Below are positions 24,941-33,362 of a stretch of DNA of 64,000 nucleotides, piece by piece. How positions within the stretch are numbered: position 1 is the stretch's first letter; each line of letters opens with the position of its first letter. Location: positions 248,001 to 312,000 of the forward strand of contig CAVWYY010000004.1 of the NCBI GenBank assembly GCA_963759375.1, given 5' to 3'. Source of the stretch: DASSUW01 sp963759375 (GTDB lineage Bacteria; Actinomycetota; Thermoleophilia; Solirubrobacterales; Solirubrobacteraceae). Below the pieces are notes generated by a model, which saw nothing but the letters and a program-made list of their open reading frames with translations, made no database searches and was not told the origin of the DNA. Made by a program: the position numbers and the translations under genes.

Positions 24941-25378
24941 ATGAGGACATGGACCGCCACGACGAAGACCGCCGCGCGTCCCTCCGACGTGCTCGACGTG
25001 CTCACCGACCCGGAGGCCTGCGCCCGCTGGGCGCCGCTGCCCTTCGACGTCGAGGAGCTCGACGGCCGGCGGCTCGCCACCGGTAGCAAGGCCCGCGTCA
25101 GCGGGTCGCTCGCCGGCAAGCGCGTCGGGTTCGACGTGGAGATCCACGAGGCGTCCGACCGCGGGCTCTCGCTCGCGGCGAACGGCCCCGTGGGGTTCGA
25201 CGTCGCCTACGAGCTGGCCGAGGTCGCCGGCGGCAGCGAGGTCCGCGCGTCCGTGTCCGTCCGACCGTCCGGCGGCTTCGCCGGGCGCCTGCTCGCGCAA
25301 GCGACGGCCGCCCTGCTGTCCGCCGGTGCCCTGGAAGCCGCACTCGGGCGCGTTGCGCGCGAAGCGGTCGCCTACTGA
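24941..25378 (+). CDS. SRPBCC-family (START-like) protein
   Basis: A 145-residue helix-grip protein of the SRPBCC/polyketide cyclase-like superfamily. The N-terminal strand and DVLDVLTDPEACARWAP, central KVxGSLAGKRVGFDVEI-like strands and the long C-terminal helix (GRLLAQATAALLSAGALEAALG) fit the fold, which encloses a hydrophobic ligand. It is the first gene of an operon with a MacB-type ABC exporter (14-base gap). It may bind the exported molecule or a membrane lipid. No catalytic residues can be assigned. Confidence 0.75.
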   Translation: MRTWTATTKTAARPSDVLDVLTDPEACARWAPLPFDVEELDGRRLATGSKARVSGSLAGKRVGFDVEIHEASDRGLSLAANGPVGFDVAYELAEVAGGSEVRASVSVRPSGGFAGRLLAQATAALLSAGALEAALGRVAREAVAY

Positions 25379-25392
25379 AAGGACTCTCTCCC

Positions 25393-26148
25393 TTGTCCGC
25401 TCTCCTCGATTCACCCGCGAGCGCGTACGCCGTCACGGCGACCGCCCTCACGCGCACGTACGGCGACGGCGACTCCGCCGTCCACGCGCTCCGCGGTGTC
25501 TCCCTCGACCTGCCGGCCGGCCAGTTCACGGCCGTCATGGGCCCGTCCGGCTCCGGCAAGTCGACCCTCATGCACCTGCTCGCCGGCCTCGACACGCCCA
25601 GCTCGGGCACCGTCACCGTCGCCGGCCAGGACATCACGAGGATGAAGGACCGCGAGCTGACACGGCTGCGCCGCAAGCACATCGGCTTCGTCTTCCAGTC
25701 GTTCAACCTGCTGCCGACGCTGTCGGCCGAGGAGAACGTCGTCCTCCCGCTCGCCATCGCCGGCAAGCGCCCGCCGAAGGAGGATGTCGACGCCCTGATC
25801 GCGCGCGTCGGCCTCACCGAGCGCCGCGACCACCGGCCGGCCGAGCTGTCGGGCGGCCAGCAGCAGCGCGTGGCGATCGCCCGCGCCCTGATCACGCGCC
25901 CGACGGTGCTGTTCGCCGACGAGCCGACCGGCAACCTCGACTCCGAGTCCGGCGCGGGCATCCTGCGCCTGCTGCGCGACGCCGTCGACCTCGACGGCCA
26001 GACGACCCTGATGGTCACGCACGACCCGCGCGCGGCGGCGATCGCCGATCGCGTCCTGTACCTGGCCGACGGCCGCGTCGTCGCCGACATCGCCGATCCG
26101 ACCGAGGCCGCCGTGCTCGCGGTCATGAAGGAGGCGGCGGCCCGATGA
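25393..26148 (+). CDS. MacB/LolD-type ABC transporter ATP-binding protein
   Basis: A 251-residue ATPase. Walker A is GPSGSGKST (about 52-60), Q-loop FQSFNLLPTLSA, signature LSGGQQQRVAIARAL, Walker B VLFADEPTGNLD and H-loop MVTHD. The EPTGNLD form is characteristic of the MacB/LolD/FtsE branch that pairs with FtsX-like permeases. The TTG start at 25393 has AAAGGA upstream. The stop overlaps the permease ATG by 4 bases. Adjacent to a kinase-pair operon, it resembles peptide/antibiotic-responsive BceAB-like or MacB-like export modules. Confidence 0.9.
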   Translation: MSALLDSPASAYAVTATALTRTYGDGDSAVHALRGVSLDLPAGQFTAVMGPSGSGKSTLMHLLAGLDTPSSGTVTVAGQDITRMKDRELTRLRRKHIGFVFQSFNLLPTLSAEENVVLPLAIAGKRPPKEDVDALIARVGLTERRDHRPAELSGGQQQRVAIARALITRPTVLFADEPTGNLDSESGAGILRLLRDAVDLDGQTTLMVTHDPRAAAIADRVLYLADGRVVADIADPTEAAVLAVMKEAAAR

Positions 26149-28557
26149 GGCGCGTTGCGCTCAGAGGACTGATCGCGCGCCCAGTGCGCACGATCCTCAC
26201 CACGCTGGCCATCGTGCTCGGCGTCGCCATGGTGAGCGGCGCGTTCACGCTGACCGACACGATGCGCGGCGCGGCCGACAGCCTGTCGTCGTCCGCGTAC
26301 GACGGCACCGACGCCGTCGTCAGCGCCCGCACCGCGTTCGGCATCGAGGCGACCGACTGGACGGCCAAGCGGCCGACGGTCGACGCCGCGGTGCTCGACA
26401 AGGTGCGCGACGGTCCCGGGCGTCGCGGTCGCCGTCGGCGACATCACCGACGAGGCCAAGATCGTCGGCCACGACGGCAAGCCCGTCGGCGACGGGCCGT
26501 ACTTCGGCTCCGGCTACGACTCGCGGGCCGCGGGCTCGCAGGCCACCACGCCGTTCCGGCTCGAGTCCGGCCGCTGGGCCACCGGCCCGGCCGAGGTCGT
26601 GATCGACGCCGCCACGGCGGAGAAGCAGCACTACGGGCTCGGTTCGAAGGTGCGCGTGACCACTCCCGGCGCGGCCAACGCGTACGAGGTCGTGGGCATC
26701 GCCCGCTTCGGCGACGTGAAGTCGCTCGGCACCGCCACCGCCGCGGTGTTCGACCTCAAGACCGCGCAGCAGCTGTTCCACAAGGACGGCGCCTACGACT
26801 CGATCCTGGTCGCCGGCCGTGACGGCGTCCCGGCCGCCGACGTCCGCAAGGCCGTCGCCGCCGCCGTCGGCTCGACCGCGCAGGTGCAGACCGCCAAGGC
26901 GCACGACCGCTTCGCGCCTCGACGGCCTGGAGCAGTTCATCTCGATCATCCGGACCGTGCTGCTCGTGTTCGGCTTCGTGGCGATCTTCGTCGGAGCGTT
27001 CACGATCTTCAACACGCTCTCGATCACCGTCGCCCAGCGGTCGCGCGAGTTCGGGCTGCTGCGGATGGTCGGCGCGATGCGCCGGCAGGTCCTCGGCTCC
27101 GTGCTGCTCGAGGCGCTGGCGCTCGGCCTGCTCGCGTCGCTGGTCGGCCTCGGCGTCGGCTTCGGCGTCGCCAAGGGGCTTGACGCGATCTTCCGCTCGA
27201 TGGACCTCGCGCTGCCGGACGCCGGCACCGTGTTCGCGACGCGGACGATCGTGGTCTCGATGCTCGTCGGCACGCTGGTGACGCTGGTCGCCGGCCTGAT
27301 CCCGGCGTGGCGGGCGACGCGGGTGCCGCCGGTGGCGGCGCTGCGCGACGCCGACCCGGGCGCCCACAAGGTGCGCCTGCCCGCCCGTGCCGTGCGCGGC
27401 ATGGCGTCGGTCATCGGCCGTGTCGCCGAGCGGGTGGGCGGCTCGGCCGGCGCGCTGGCCCGCCGCAACGCGATGCGCCATCCCGGCCGCACGGCCGTGA
27501 CGGCGTCGGCGCTGATGATCGGCGTCGCGCTGGTCACGCTCGTCACCGTGATCGCGCAGGGCCTGCGCGACACCACGACGGGCACGCTGGAGAACCGGAT
27601 CAACGCCACGCACGTGATCACCGGCTCGGACGGCTGGTCGCCGACCGACCCGTCGGTCGCCAAGGCCGTCGCGGCGACGCCGGGCGTCGAGGGCGTCACC
27701 TCGATCCGCCAGGACACCGGCCTCGTGTTCGGCGACAAGGAGATCGTCAACTCGGTCGACCCCGCCACCGCTCCCGGCCGCTTCTCGTTCGTGTACGCGT
27801 CCGGGTCCGCGGATGCGGTCGCCGGCCTCGGCAAGCGACGGCGCGATCGTCGACGAGGGCCTGGCCACCGAGCGCCACCTGAAGGTGGGCGACTCGCTCA
27901 CGGTCACCTCGGCCAAGGGCACGAAGCTCGCGCTCACGGTCAAGGCGATCGAGAAGTCGCCGGTGCTCGACGCGCTCGGCCTCGGCCCGGTGACGATCTC
28001 ACAGGCCACGTTCGAGGGCGCGTTCGAGAACAACCGGAACCTGCTCACGCTGGTCTCGGCGGACAACCCGGGAGCCGTGACCAACGCGCTGGCCGCATTC
28101 CCCGACGCCAAGGCGCAGACGAAGGGCGCGTACATCGACTCGATCACCAGCCGACATCGACGCGCTGCTGGCGATCTTCTACGTGCTGCTCGCGCTCGCC
28201 GTCATCGTGAGCCTGTTCGGCATCGTCAACACGCTGGTGCTCTCGACGTTCGAGCGCACCCGCGAGCTCGGCACCCTGCGCGCGGTCGGCATGACGCGCC
28301 GGCAGGTGCGGCGCATGGTCCGGCACGAGAGCGTCATCACGGCGCTGATCGGCGCGGGCCTGGGCATCGCGGTCGGGCTCGGACTGGCGGCGATCGTCAC
28401 GTCGGTGTTCTCCGACGAAGGCCTGACCTTCGCGGTCCCGGCCGGATCGCTGATCGTGCTCACCATCGTCGCGGCACTGGCGGGCGTCCTCGCCGCGATC
28501 GTGCCGGCACGCCGGGCCTCGCGGCTCGACGTGCTGACGGCGCTCGCGTATGAGTAG
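26145..28557 (+). pseudogene. FtsX-like ABC transporter permease with four single-base insertions
   Basis: A likely 802-residue permease of the MacB/FtsX family. One N-terminal helix (LTTLAIVLGVAMVSGAFTL) leads to a large extracytoplasmic MacB-type domain, then FtsX core helices (IRTVLLVFGFVAIFVGAFTIF...). A second N-terminal-like unit starting at RRNAMRHPGRTAVTASALM follows, with a second extracytoplasmic domain and a C-terminal FtsX core (LAVIVSLFGIVNTLVLSTFERTRELG). Extra bases near 26412, 26917, 27835 and 28149 break it into five frames. Removing exactly four bases gives 803 codons with no internal stop. Its ATG overlaps the ATPase stop (ATGA). Confidence 0.85.
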
Positions 28558-28585
28558 GTAGCCCGGGCCTTCGCCCTTGACGGGA

Positions 28586-28609
28586 ACGGGCGCCCTCCGT
28601 GGCGCCCGT
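28586..28609. terminator. Hairpin terminator between convergent genes
   Basis: Perfect 9-bp arms ACGGGCGCC (28586-28594) and GGCGCCCGT (28601-28609) enclose a 6-base loop. It lies between the permease stop and the convergent TrpB2 stop. There is no T tract. GGGCCTTCG is repeated on either side of the stem. Confidence 0.6.
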
Positions 28610-28628
28610 GACCGGGCCTTCGTCCCTT

Positions 28629-29966
28629 CTAGGCGATCACCGGCGCGTCGGGCAGGCGCTCCAGCGCGGCCTCCATGTCGGCCTCGGAGAACTCCGGGTC
28701 CTCGAGGCTGCCGGACAGGTAGGCGTCGTAAGCGGCGAGATCGAAGTTGCCGTGGCCGCAGAGCCCGAACAGGATCACCTTCGCGTCGCCGCGCTCGGCC
28801 TCCTCGATCACCGCCCGGATCGCGTGCGCGGGCTCCGGCGCCGGGATGATCCCCTCGGTGCGGGCGAACCGCACGGCCGCCTCGAACGTCTCGTTCTGCC
28901 TGTAGGCGCGCGCCTCGATCTTGCCGGCCTTGACGAGCCCGCACAGCATCGGGGCGTCGCCGTGGTAGCGCAGGCCGCCGGCGTGCACGGGCGGCGGGAC
29001 GAAGTCGTGCCCGAGCGTGTACATCGGCATCAGCGGCGTGAGCCCGGCGGTGTCGCCGAAGTCGTAGCGGTAGACGCCGCGCGTGAGCGTCGGGCACGCG
29101 GCCGGCTCGGCCGCCACGAACCGCGTGTTCGTCCCGGCGCGCAGGAAGGGGAACGCCAGGCCGGCGAAGTTCGAGCCGCCACCGACGCAGCCGACCACCA
29201 CGTCCGGCTCCTCGCCGGCGAGCTGCATCTGCAGCAGCGCCTCCTGCCCGATCACCGTCTGGTGCAGGAGCACGTGGTTGAGCACCGAGCCGAGCGAGTA
29301 GTTGCAGTCCGGGTCCTGCGCGGCGACCTCGACCGCCTCGGAGATCGCGATGCCGAGCGAGCCGGTCGGGTGCGCGGCGTTCGCGCGGCCGGAGTTCGTG
29401 AGCTCGGACGGCGAGCGGTGCACGGTCGCGCCCCACGTCTGCATCATCGAGCGCCGGTACGGCTTCTGGTCGTAGCTCGAGCCGACCATGAACACCTCGC
29501 ACTCGAGCCCGAACAGCGAGCACGCGAACGCGAGCGACGAGCCCCACTGGCCGGCGCCGGTCTCGGTCGCCAGCTTCTTCACGCCCGCCCTGGCGTTCTC
29601 GTACGCCTGCGGGACGGCGGTGTTCGGCTTGTGCGAGCCGGCCGGCGAGACGCCCTCGTACTTGTAGAAGATCTTCGACGACGTCCCGATCGCCTTCTCG
29701 AGCCGGCGCGCCCGGAACAGCGGCGTCGGGCGCCACAGCCCGTACGCCTGGCGCACCTCCTCCGGGATCTCGACCTCCGGCTCGGCGGCGACCTCCTGGA
29801 GGATGAGCTCCATCGGGAAGATCGGCGTGAGGTCATCGGGGCCGGCCGGTTGCCCGGTGCCCGGGTTCAGTGGCGGCAGCGGGTCGCCCGGCAGGTCGGG
29901 CAGCAGGTTGACCCAGTGCGTGGGGATCTGCTCTTCCTGGAGCAGGAACTTTGTGCGCTCGCTCAT
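28629..29966 (-). CDS. trpB: Tryptophan synthase beta-like protein, TrpB2 type
   Basis: A 445-residue PLP enzyme. The long N-terminal extension and the segment RPTPLFRARRLEKAIG are typical of the TrpB2 subfamily. The PLP lysine is in AGSHKPNTA (about 113), the phosphate-binding loop is CVGGGSNFAGLAF, and ETGAGQWGSSLAFACSLFG is also conserved. TrpB2 enzymes condense serine (or phosphoserine in some archaea) with indole without a TrpA partner, and may serve indole salvage. No trpA or other trp gene is nearby, consistent with a stand-alone role. The start is ATG 29966. Confidence 0.9.
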   Translation of the reverse strand: MSERTKFLLQEEQIPTHWVNLLPDLPGDPLPPLNPGTGQPAGPDDLTPIFPMELILQEVAAEPEVEIPEEVRQAYGLWRPTPLFRARRLEKAIGTSSKIFYKYEGVSPAGSHKPNTAVPQAYENARAGVKKLATETGAGQWGSSLAFACSLFGLECEVFMVGSSYDQKPYRRSMMQTWGATVHRSPSELTNSGRANAAHPTGSLGIAISEAVEVAAQDPDCNYSLGSVLNHVLLHQTVIGQEALLQMQLAGEEPDVVVGCVGGGSNFAGLAFPFLRAGTNTRFVAAEPAACPTLTRGVYRYDFGDTAGLTPLMPMYTLGHDFVPPPVHAGGLRYHGDAPMLCGLVKAGKIEARAYRQNETFEAAVRFARTEGIIPAPEPAHAIRAVIEEAERGDAKVILFGLCGHGNFDLAAYDAYLSGSLEDPEFSEADMEAALERLPDAPVIA

Positions 29967-29989
29967 GGCGCGTGGGATCCTACGTCTCC

Positions 29990-30397
29990 ATGGACGGCCG
30001 CTTCGTCCTGCTCGGCTTCATCGTGCTGCTGGCCGGGGTCACGGCCCGGAATCTGCAGCCCGTGCGCCCACCGGGAGCCGCGGTGGCGGAGCTGGCCCAG
30101 GAGCGCGCGGTCGACGCCGTGCTCGTCGAGGTCGACCGATCGCAGCTCTGCTACCTGCGCCGCCGGGAGCGGTACGCCGACACGCTCCCGTCGCTGGCCT
30201 TCGCCCGCGGCCACTACATGCGCACCGCGATCAACAACGGCCTCGACATCACGCTCCAGGCGACCGAAGACGGCAGCTCGTACACGCAGCTGGTGACCGG
30301 CGACGGCACCCGCGCGGTGATGTCCCGCCGCGGCACGGAGGTGGTGCGGCTCGATGTGGGCGACCGCAGCCCGCCGCAGCTCGAGACCCACTGCTAG
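29990..30397 (+). CDS. Hypothetical membrane-anchored or secreted protein (135 aa)
   Basis: A 135-residue protein with an N-terminal hydrophobic segment (FVLLGFIVLLAGVTA) that could be a signal anchor. A globular region contains two cysteines (LCYLRRRERYADTLPS and the C-terminal ETHC) and a strand-rich stretch (DITLQATEDGSSYTQLVTG). The composition resembles short type-IV-pilin-like or periplasmic domains, but no family is recognised. ATG 29990 is chosen to begin at the hydrophobic segment. It diverges from TrpB2 and is convergent with the kelch gene. Confidence 0.6.
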   Translation: MDGRFVLLGFIVLLAGVTARNLQPVRPPGAAVAELAQERAVDAVLVEVDRSQLCYLRRRERYADTLPSLAFARGHYMRTAINNGLDITLQATEDGSSYTQLVTGDGTRAVMSRRGTEVVRLDVGDRSPPQLETHC

Positions 30398-31364
30398 CGG
30401 CGGAACTTCCGCGCTGCCGTCGCAGGATCGCACCGTCCGCGAACGCGCGCCGGCCCCAGCCGGCCCACACGATCATCCCGCCGCGGATCGGCACGGCGGC
30501 GTGACGGTCGCGGGGCGCCAGCGGCGCGCGGGGGAGACGCCGCCAGCCATGGTGGCTGTACGCCGCGCCGTCGGCGAGGAAGCGGCCACGTCGCTCGCCG
30601 CCCCAGACGAGCAACCGCCGGCCGTCCCACACCGCGGTGAAGTTGTCGCGGTCTGACAGTGGCGGGCGGCCGAGAAGCCTCCAGCGGTCGCGCACCGGGT
30701 TGTAGGCGGCCGCCCAGCGGCCGTTGAACACGAGCATGCGGGCGCCGGTCCACACCGCGCGCGAGGCGTCGCGGGCCCGGTACGGCGGCCGCGCCACGCG
30801 GGTCCAGCGGTCGCGGCGCGGATCGTAGGCGGCGGCCTCGCCGAGCCCGGCGGCGATCAGCATCCGGGCTCCCGTCCACACGGCGACGCGGGCGACGAAC
30901 GGCGCCCGGGCGATCCGCCGCCAGCGGTTCGTCGCCGGGTCGTACGCCGCGCCGGCCGGGACGAGCACTTCGCGCCCATCCCAGACCGGCGCGCGAGTGC
31001 TCGCGATCGGCGCCCGGGCGATGCGCCGCCACGCGCCGTCGACGAGCATCGCCCCGTCACGGTGCCTGCCGAGGTTCGAGGCGCCGCCCCACACGATCAC
31101 CCGCCGCCCGGCCGCCACCACGGCCTGGTTCGCCCGCCAGTGCAGTGGCGCTGCGGGCAGGCGCCGCCACCTGCCGGTGCGGACGTCAACCGCCCGCGCC
31201 GTCACCGTCGTCGTGTCATACGCCGCGCCCGCGACGAACACGGCGAGCGGCCCGGCGCGCACGCCCTCGACGGCGCTGTAGCCCTGGTCAGCGACCGCCG
31301 GCAGCGGCGTCCAGGCGGCAAGAACGGCAAGCGGCACGAGGTTCACACGGGCACTACGGCCCAC
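30394..31364 (-). CDS. Secreted kelch-repeat protein, probable frameshift near the 3' end
   Basis: About 320 residues with a signal-like start (LVPLAVLAAWTPLPAVA) and six or so kelch blades (AAYDPATNRWRRIA, AVWTGARMLVFNGRWAAAYNP, AVWDGRRLLVWGGERRG). A galactose-oxidase-like propeller is expected outside the cell. As read, the frame continues past 30394 to 30249 and loses kelch character after RAFADGAIL, running antisense into the neighbouring gene. In the adjacent frame the sequence DPATAARKFRR then a stop at 30394 matches the kelch pattern seen earlier in the protein and overlaps the neighbour by only 4 bases. A one-base error near 30430 is likely. The start could also be GTG 31346. Confidence 0.68.
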
Positions 31365-31420
31365 GCGGTCACGCAGGTCCTACGACGACACCCAGCGCCA
31401 CCGAGCAGAGGCCTCCCACC

Positions 31421-31479
31421 GCGTAAGGGGGTCTGACCCCCTTACGCGGGCGGCGGGGTAAGGGGGTCTGACCCCCTTA
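31421..31479. repeat. Two REP-like hairpins upstream of a RAYT gene
   Basis: Two copies of the same hairpin lie in tandem. The arms GCGTAAGGGGG and CCCCCTTACGC are at 31421-31431 and 31437-31447. The arms TAAGGGGG and CCCCCTTA are at 31459-31466 and 31472-31479. Both have the loop TCTGA. They sit 36 bases upstream of the RAYT start, the usual position of the cognate REP/REPIN sequences of such transposases. Confidence 0.75.
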
Positions 31480-31514
31480 GGGGCGAGAGTTGGGCTTGTG
31501 CGGCTCTTTCATGC

Positions 31515-32054
31515 GTGGCGCGGAAGCCTCGTGAGGAGTTCGCCGGCGCGGTCGTACACGTCTTTGCGCGCGGGAATCGCAAGCAGCGCATCTACGTCGA
31601 CGACGTGGATCGCGAGATGTATCTCGCGCTGCTCGGGCAGGTCGTGGCGCGGCAGCGGTGGAAATGTCTGGCCTACTGCCTCATGCACAACCATCTCCAC
31701 CTCCTCGTGGAGACGCCGGAACCGAACCTGGCCATCGGAATGCAGCGTCTTCACGGGCTTCACGCCCAGGCGTTCAACAGGCGGCACAGGCACGTGGGCC
31801 ATCTGTTTCAGGGGCGCTACGGCGCGGTCGTCGTGCGCACGGACGAGCAACTGCTGACTGTCGCGCGGTACATCGCGCTGAACCCCGTCGAGGCAGGACT
31901 GTGCCGCTCAGCGGCGGACTGGCGATGGGGCAGCCACGCCGCCGTCGTGAACGGCGTCGCGGCGCCCGCGTGGCTCGATGTGGCGCGGCTTCTGGCGTAC
32001 TTCGGCGCGAGCGGCGGTGACCCGCGCGAGCGCTACGCGGAGGTCGTCAGATGA
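31515..32054 (+). CDS. REP-associated tyrosine transposase (RAYT, Y1 family)
   Basis: A 179-residue Y1/IS200-like single-domain transposase. The HUH metal-binding motif is HNHLHLLVETP (about 56-66), and the catalytic tyrosine is in VARYIALNPVEAGL (about 118-131). The N-terminal HVFARGNRKQRIY is also diagnostic of RAYTs. These enzymes nick single-stranded DNA at REP hairpins and are usually single-copy, domesticated transposases. The start is GTG 31515 (an ATG at 31511 is out of frame). Two matching hairpins lie just upstream. It ends 8 bases inside the EthD gene on the other strand. Confidence 0.88.
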   Translation: MARKPREEFAGAVVHVFARGNRKQRIYVDDVDREMYLALLGQVVARQRWKCLAYCLMHNHLHLLVETPEPNLAIGMQRLHGLHAQAFNRRHRHVGHLFQGRYGAVVVRTDEQLLTVARYIALNPVEAGLCRSAADWRWGSHAAVVNGVAAPAWLDVARLLAYFGASGGDPRERYAEVVR

Positions 32055-32355
32055 TCCGCTCCTCGCGGGTGACGAGGCGGACGCGCGAGGAGGCGTGGGC
32101 GGCCACGTCGGCGCCCGCCGCCTTGCCGGCGTCGCTCGCGAACGCCGCGTGGAACGCGTCCTCGTCGTCGAAGTACAGCTCGGAGACCGCGTGGTACGGC
32201 AGGTCCGGGTCGTCGGCCTCGACGACGCTCATCGAGTACTGGCGCAGGCCCGGCAGATTGCGGCCCTTGGGCGCGTGCTCCTCCAGCGCCCACGTCCGGA
32301 ACTCGTCGAGCGACAGATCCTCGCGGCGCTTGATCAGCGAGAACACCTTGAGCAC
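32047..32355 (-). CDS. EthD-domain (dimeric alpha-beta barrel) protein
   Basis: A 102-residue protein of the EthD family, a ferredoxin-like dimeric barrel: MLKVFSLIKRREDLSLDEFRTWALEEHAP then PDLPYHAVSELYFDDEDAFHAAF. Members accompany catabolic oxygenases or hydroxylases; their chemistry is mostly unproven. The GTG start shares one base with the TAG of the upstream molybdopterin subunit (TAGTG), making this the last gene of the hydroxylase operon. It is probably a product-processing or accessory protein of that pathway. Confidence 0.82.
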   Translation of the reverse strand: MLKVFSLIKRREDLSLDEFRTWALEEHAPKGRNLPGLRQYSMSVVEADDPDLPYHAVSELYFDDEDAFHAAFASDAGKAAGADVAAHASSRVRLVTREERII

Positions 32356-33362
32356 TACGCAGCCTCCTCAGCAACGGATTCCAGGGCCCGCAGGACCTTC
32401 TCGGGCGTGATCGGCAGATCGGTGATCTGAACGCCGATCGCATCGGTGACCGCGTTGGCGATCGCCGGGATCGGCGGGTTGGCGGTCATCTCTCCCACGC
32501 CCTTCATGCCGTAAGGGCCGTTCGAGGACGGGACCTCGAGTACGACGGCGTCGATCTCCGGCAGGTCGAGCGGGCCGGGCATCAGGTAGTGGTTGAAGTC
32601 GCCCGGCGCGTGATCGATCGCCGGGTAGTACGGGGCCGTCGTCTCGTACAGGCAGTGCGACATGCCCATCCACGCGCCGCCGCGGATCTGCCCCTGCACG
32701 AGCGCCGGGTTGATCGCGCAGCCGATCTCATAGGCCGACGCGAGACGAAGCACTCGGACAAAGCCGGTCTCGGTGTCGACCTCCACGTCGGCGACCGTGC
32801 AGGCGTGCGCCTCGGTCGAGTCCGGGTCCATCGCGCCGGTCTCGGGGTCGAGGTCGCTCTTGGGCTTCATGTACATCCCGCGCCCGGAGATCGTCTTGCC
32901 GTGCTTGAAGTGCGCGGCCAGCGCGACGTCCATCACGGACATCGACGACCCAGGCGAGCCGATCACGCGGACGTTGCCCTCGCCGTCGGTCTCGAGGTCC
33001 TCGGGCGAGGCCTCCATCTCCTCGGCCGCCACCTCGAGCAGCACCTTCTTGGCCTCGTCGGCGGCGCGCATGATCGCGTTGCCGGCCCGGTGCGTCGCGC
33101 GCGACGCGAACGTGCCCATGCAGTGCGGCCCGGTGTCGGTGTCGCCGGTGTCGACGCGCACGGTCTCGAACGGCACGCCCAGCGCCTCGGCGCCGATCTG
33201 GGCGAGCACGGTCTTCAGTCCCTGCCCGAGGTCGACGCTGGAGAGCGTGATGACGAAGTTGCCGACCGTGGTGGCGTGCACGAGCGCCTGGGTCGGGTCG
33301 CCGCCCAGGTTCATGCCCGTCGGGTAGTTGACCGCGGCGATCCCGCGTCCGTAGAGCTTCAT
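32355..33362 (-). CDS. Molybdenum hydroxylase, molybdopterin subunit, C-terminal polypeptide (NdhM-like)
   Basis: A 335-residue protein corresponding to the second half of xanthine dehydrogenase/aldehyde oxidase large subunits (MoCoBD_2). It begins at the conserved RGIAAVNYPTGMN. Cofactor-contact motifs include SSVDLGQGLKTVLAQIGAEALG, GTFASRATHRAGNAI and, near the end, GPYGMKGVGEMTANPPIPAIANAV with the catalytic Glu (GVGE). It overlaps the preceding N-terminal half by ATGA. The two add up to about 770 residues, the normal single-chain length. A two-chain molybdopterin subunit is known for nicotinate dehydrogenase of Eubacterium barkeri (NdhL and NdhM). The substrate here is unknown. Confidence 0.85.
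   Translation of the reverse strand: MKLYGRGIAAVNYPTGMNLGGDPTQALVHATTVGNFVITLSSVDLGQGLKTVLAQIGAEALGVPFETVRVDTGDTDTGPHCMGTFASRATHRAGNAIMRAADEAKKVLLEVAAEEMEASPEDLETDGEGNVRVIGSPGSSMSVMDVALAAHFKHGKTISGRGMYMKPKSDLDPETGAMDPDSTEAHACTVADVEVDTETGFVRVLRLASAYEIGCAINPALVQGQIRGGAWMGMSHCLYETTAPYYPAIDHAPGDFNHYLMPGPLDLPEIDAVVLEVPSSNGPYGMKGVGEMTANPPIPAIANAVTDAIGVQITDLPITPEKVLRALESVAEEAA

Noticed and set aside
26145..28557. Programmed frameshifting in the ABC permease and other broken genes
   Set aside because: There is no common slippery heptamer or stimulatory stem at the breaks, and the inserted bases lie in varied contexts. Single-base errors explain all of them.
28561..28620. Direct repeat GGGCCTTCG as an attachment site
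   Set aside because: It is only nine bases, flanks a terminator stem and has no integrase gene nearby.
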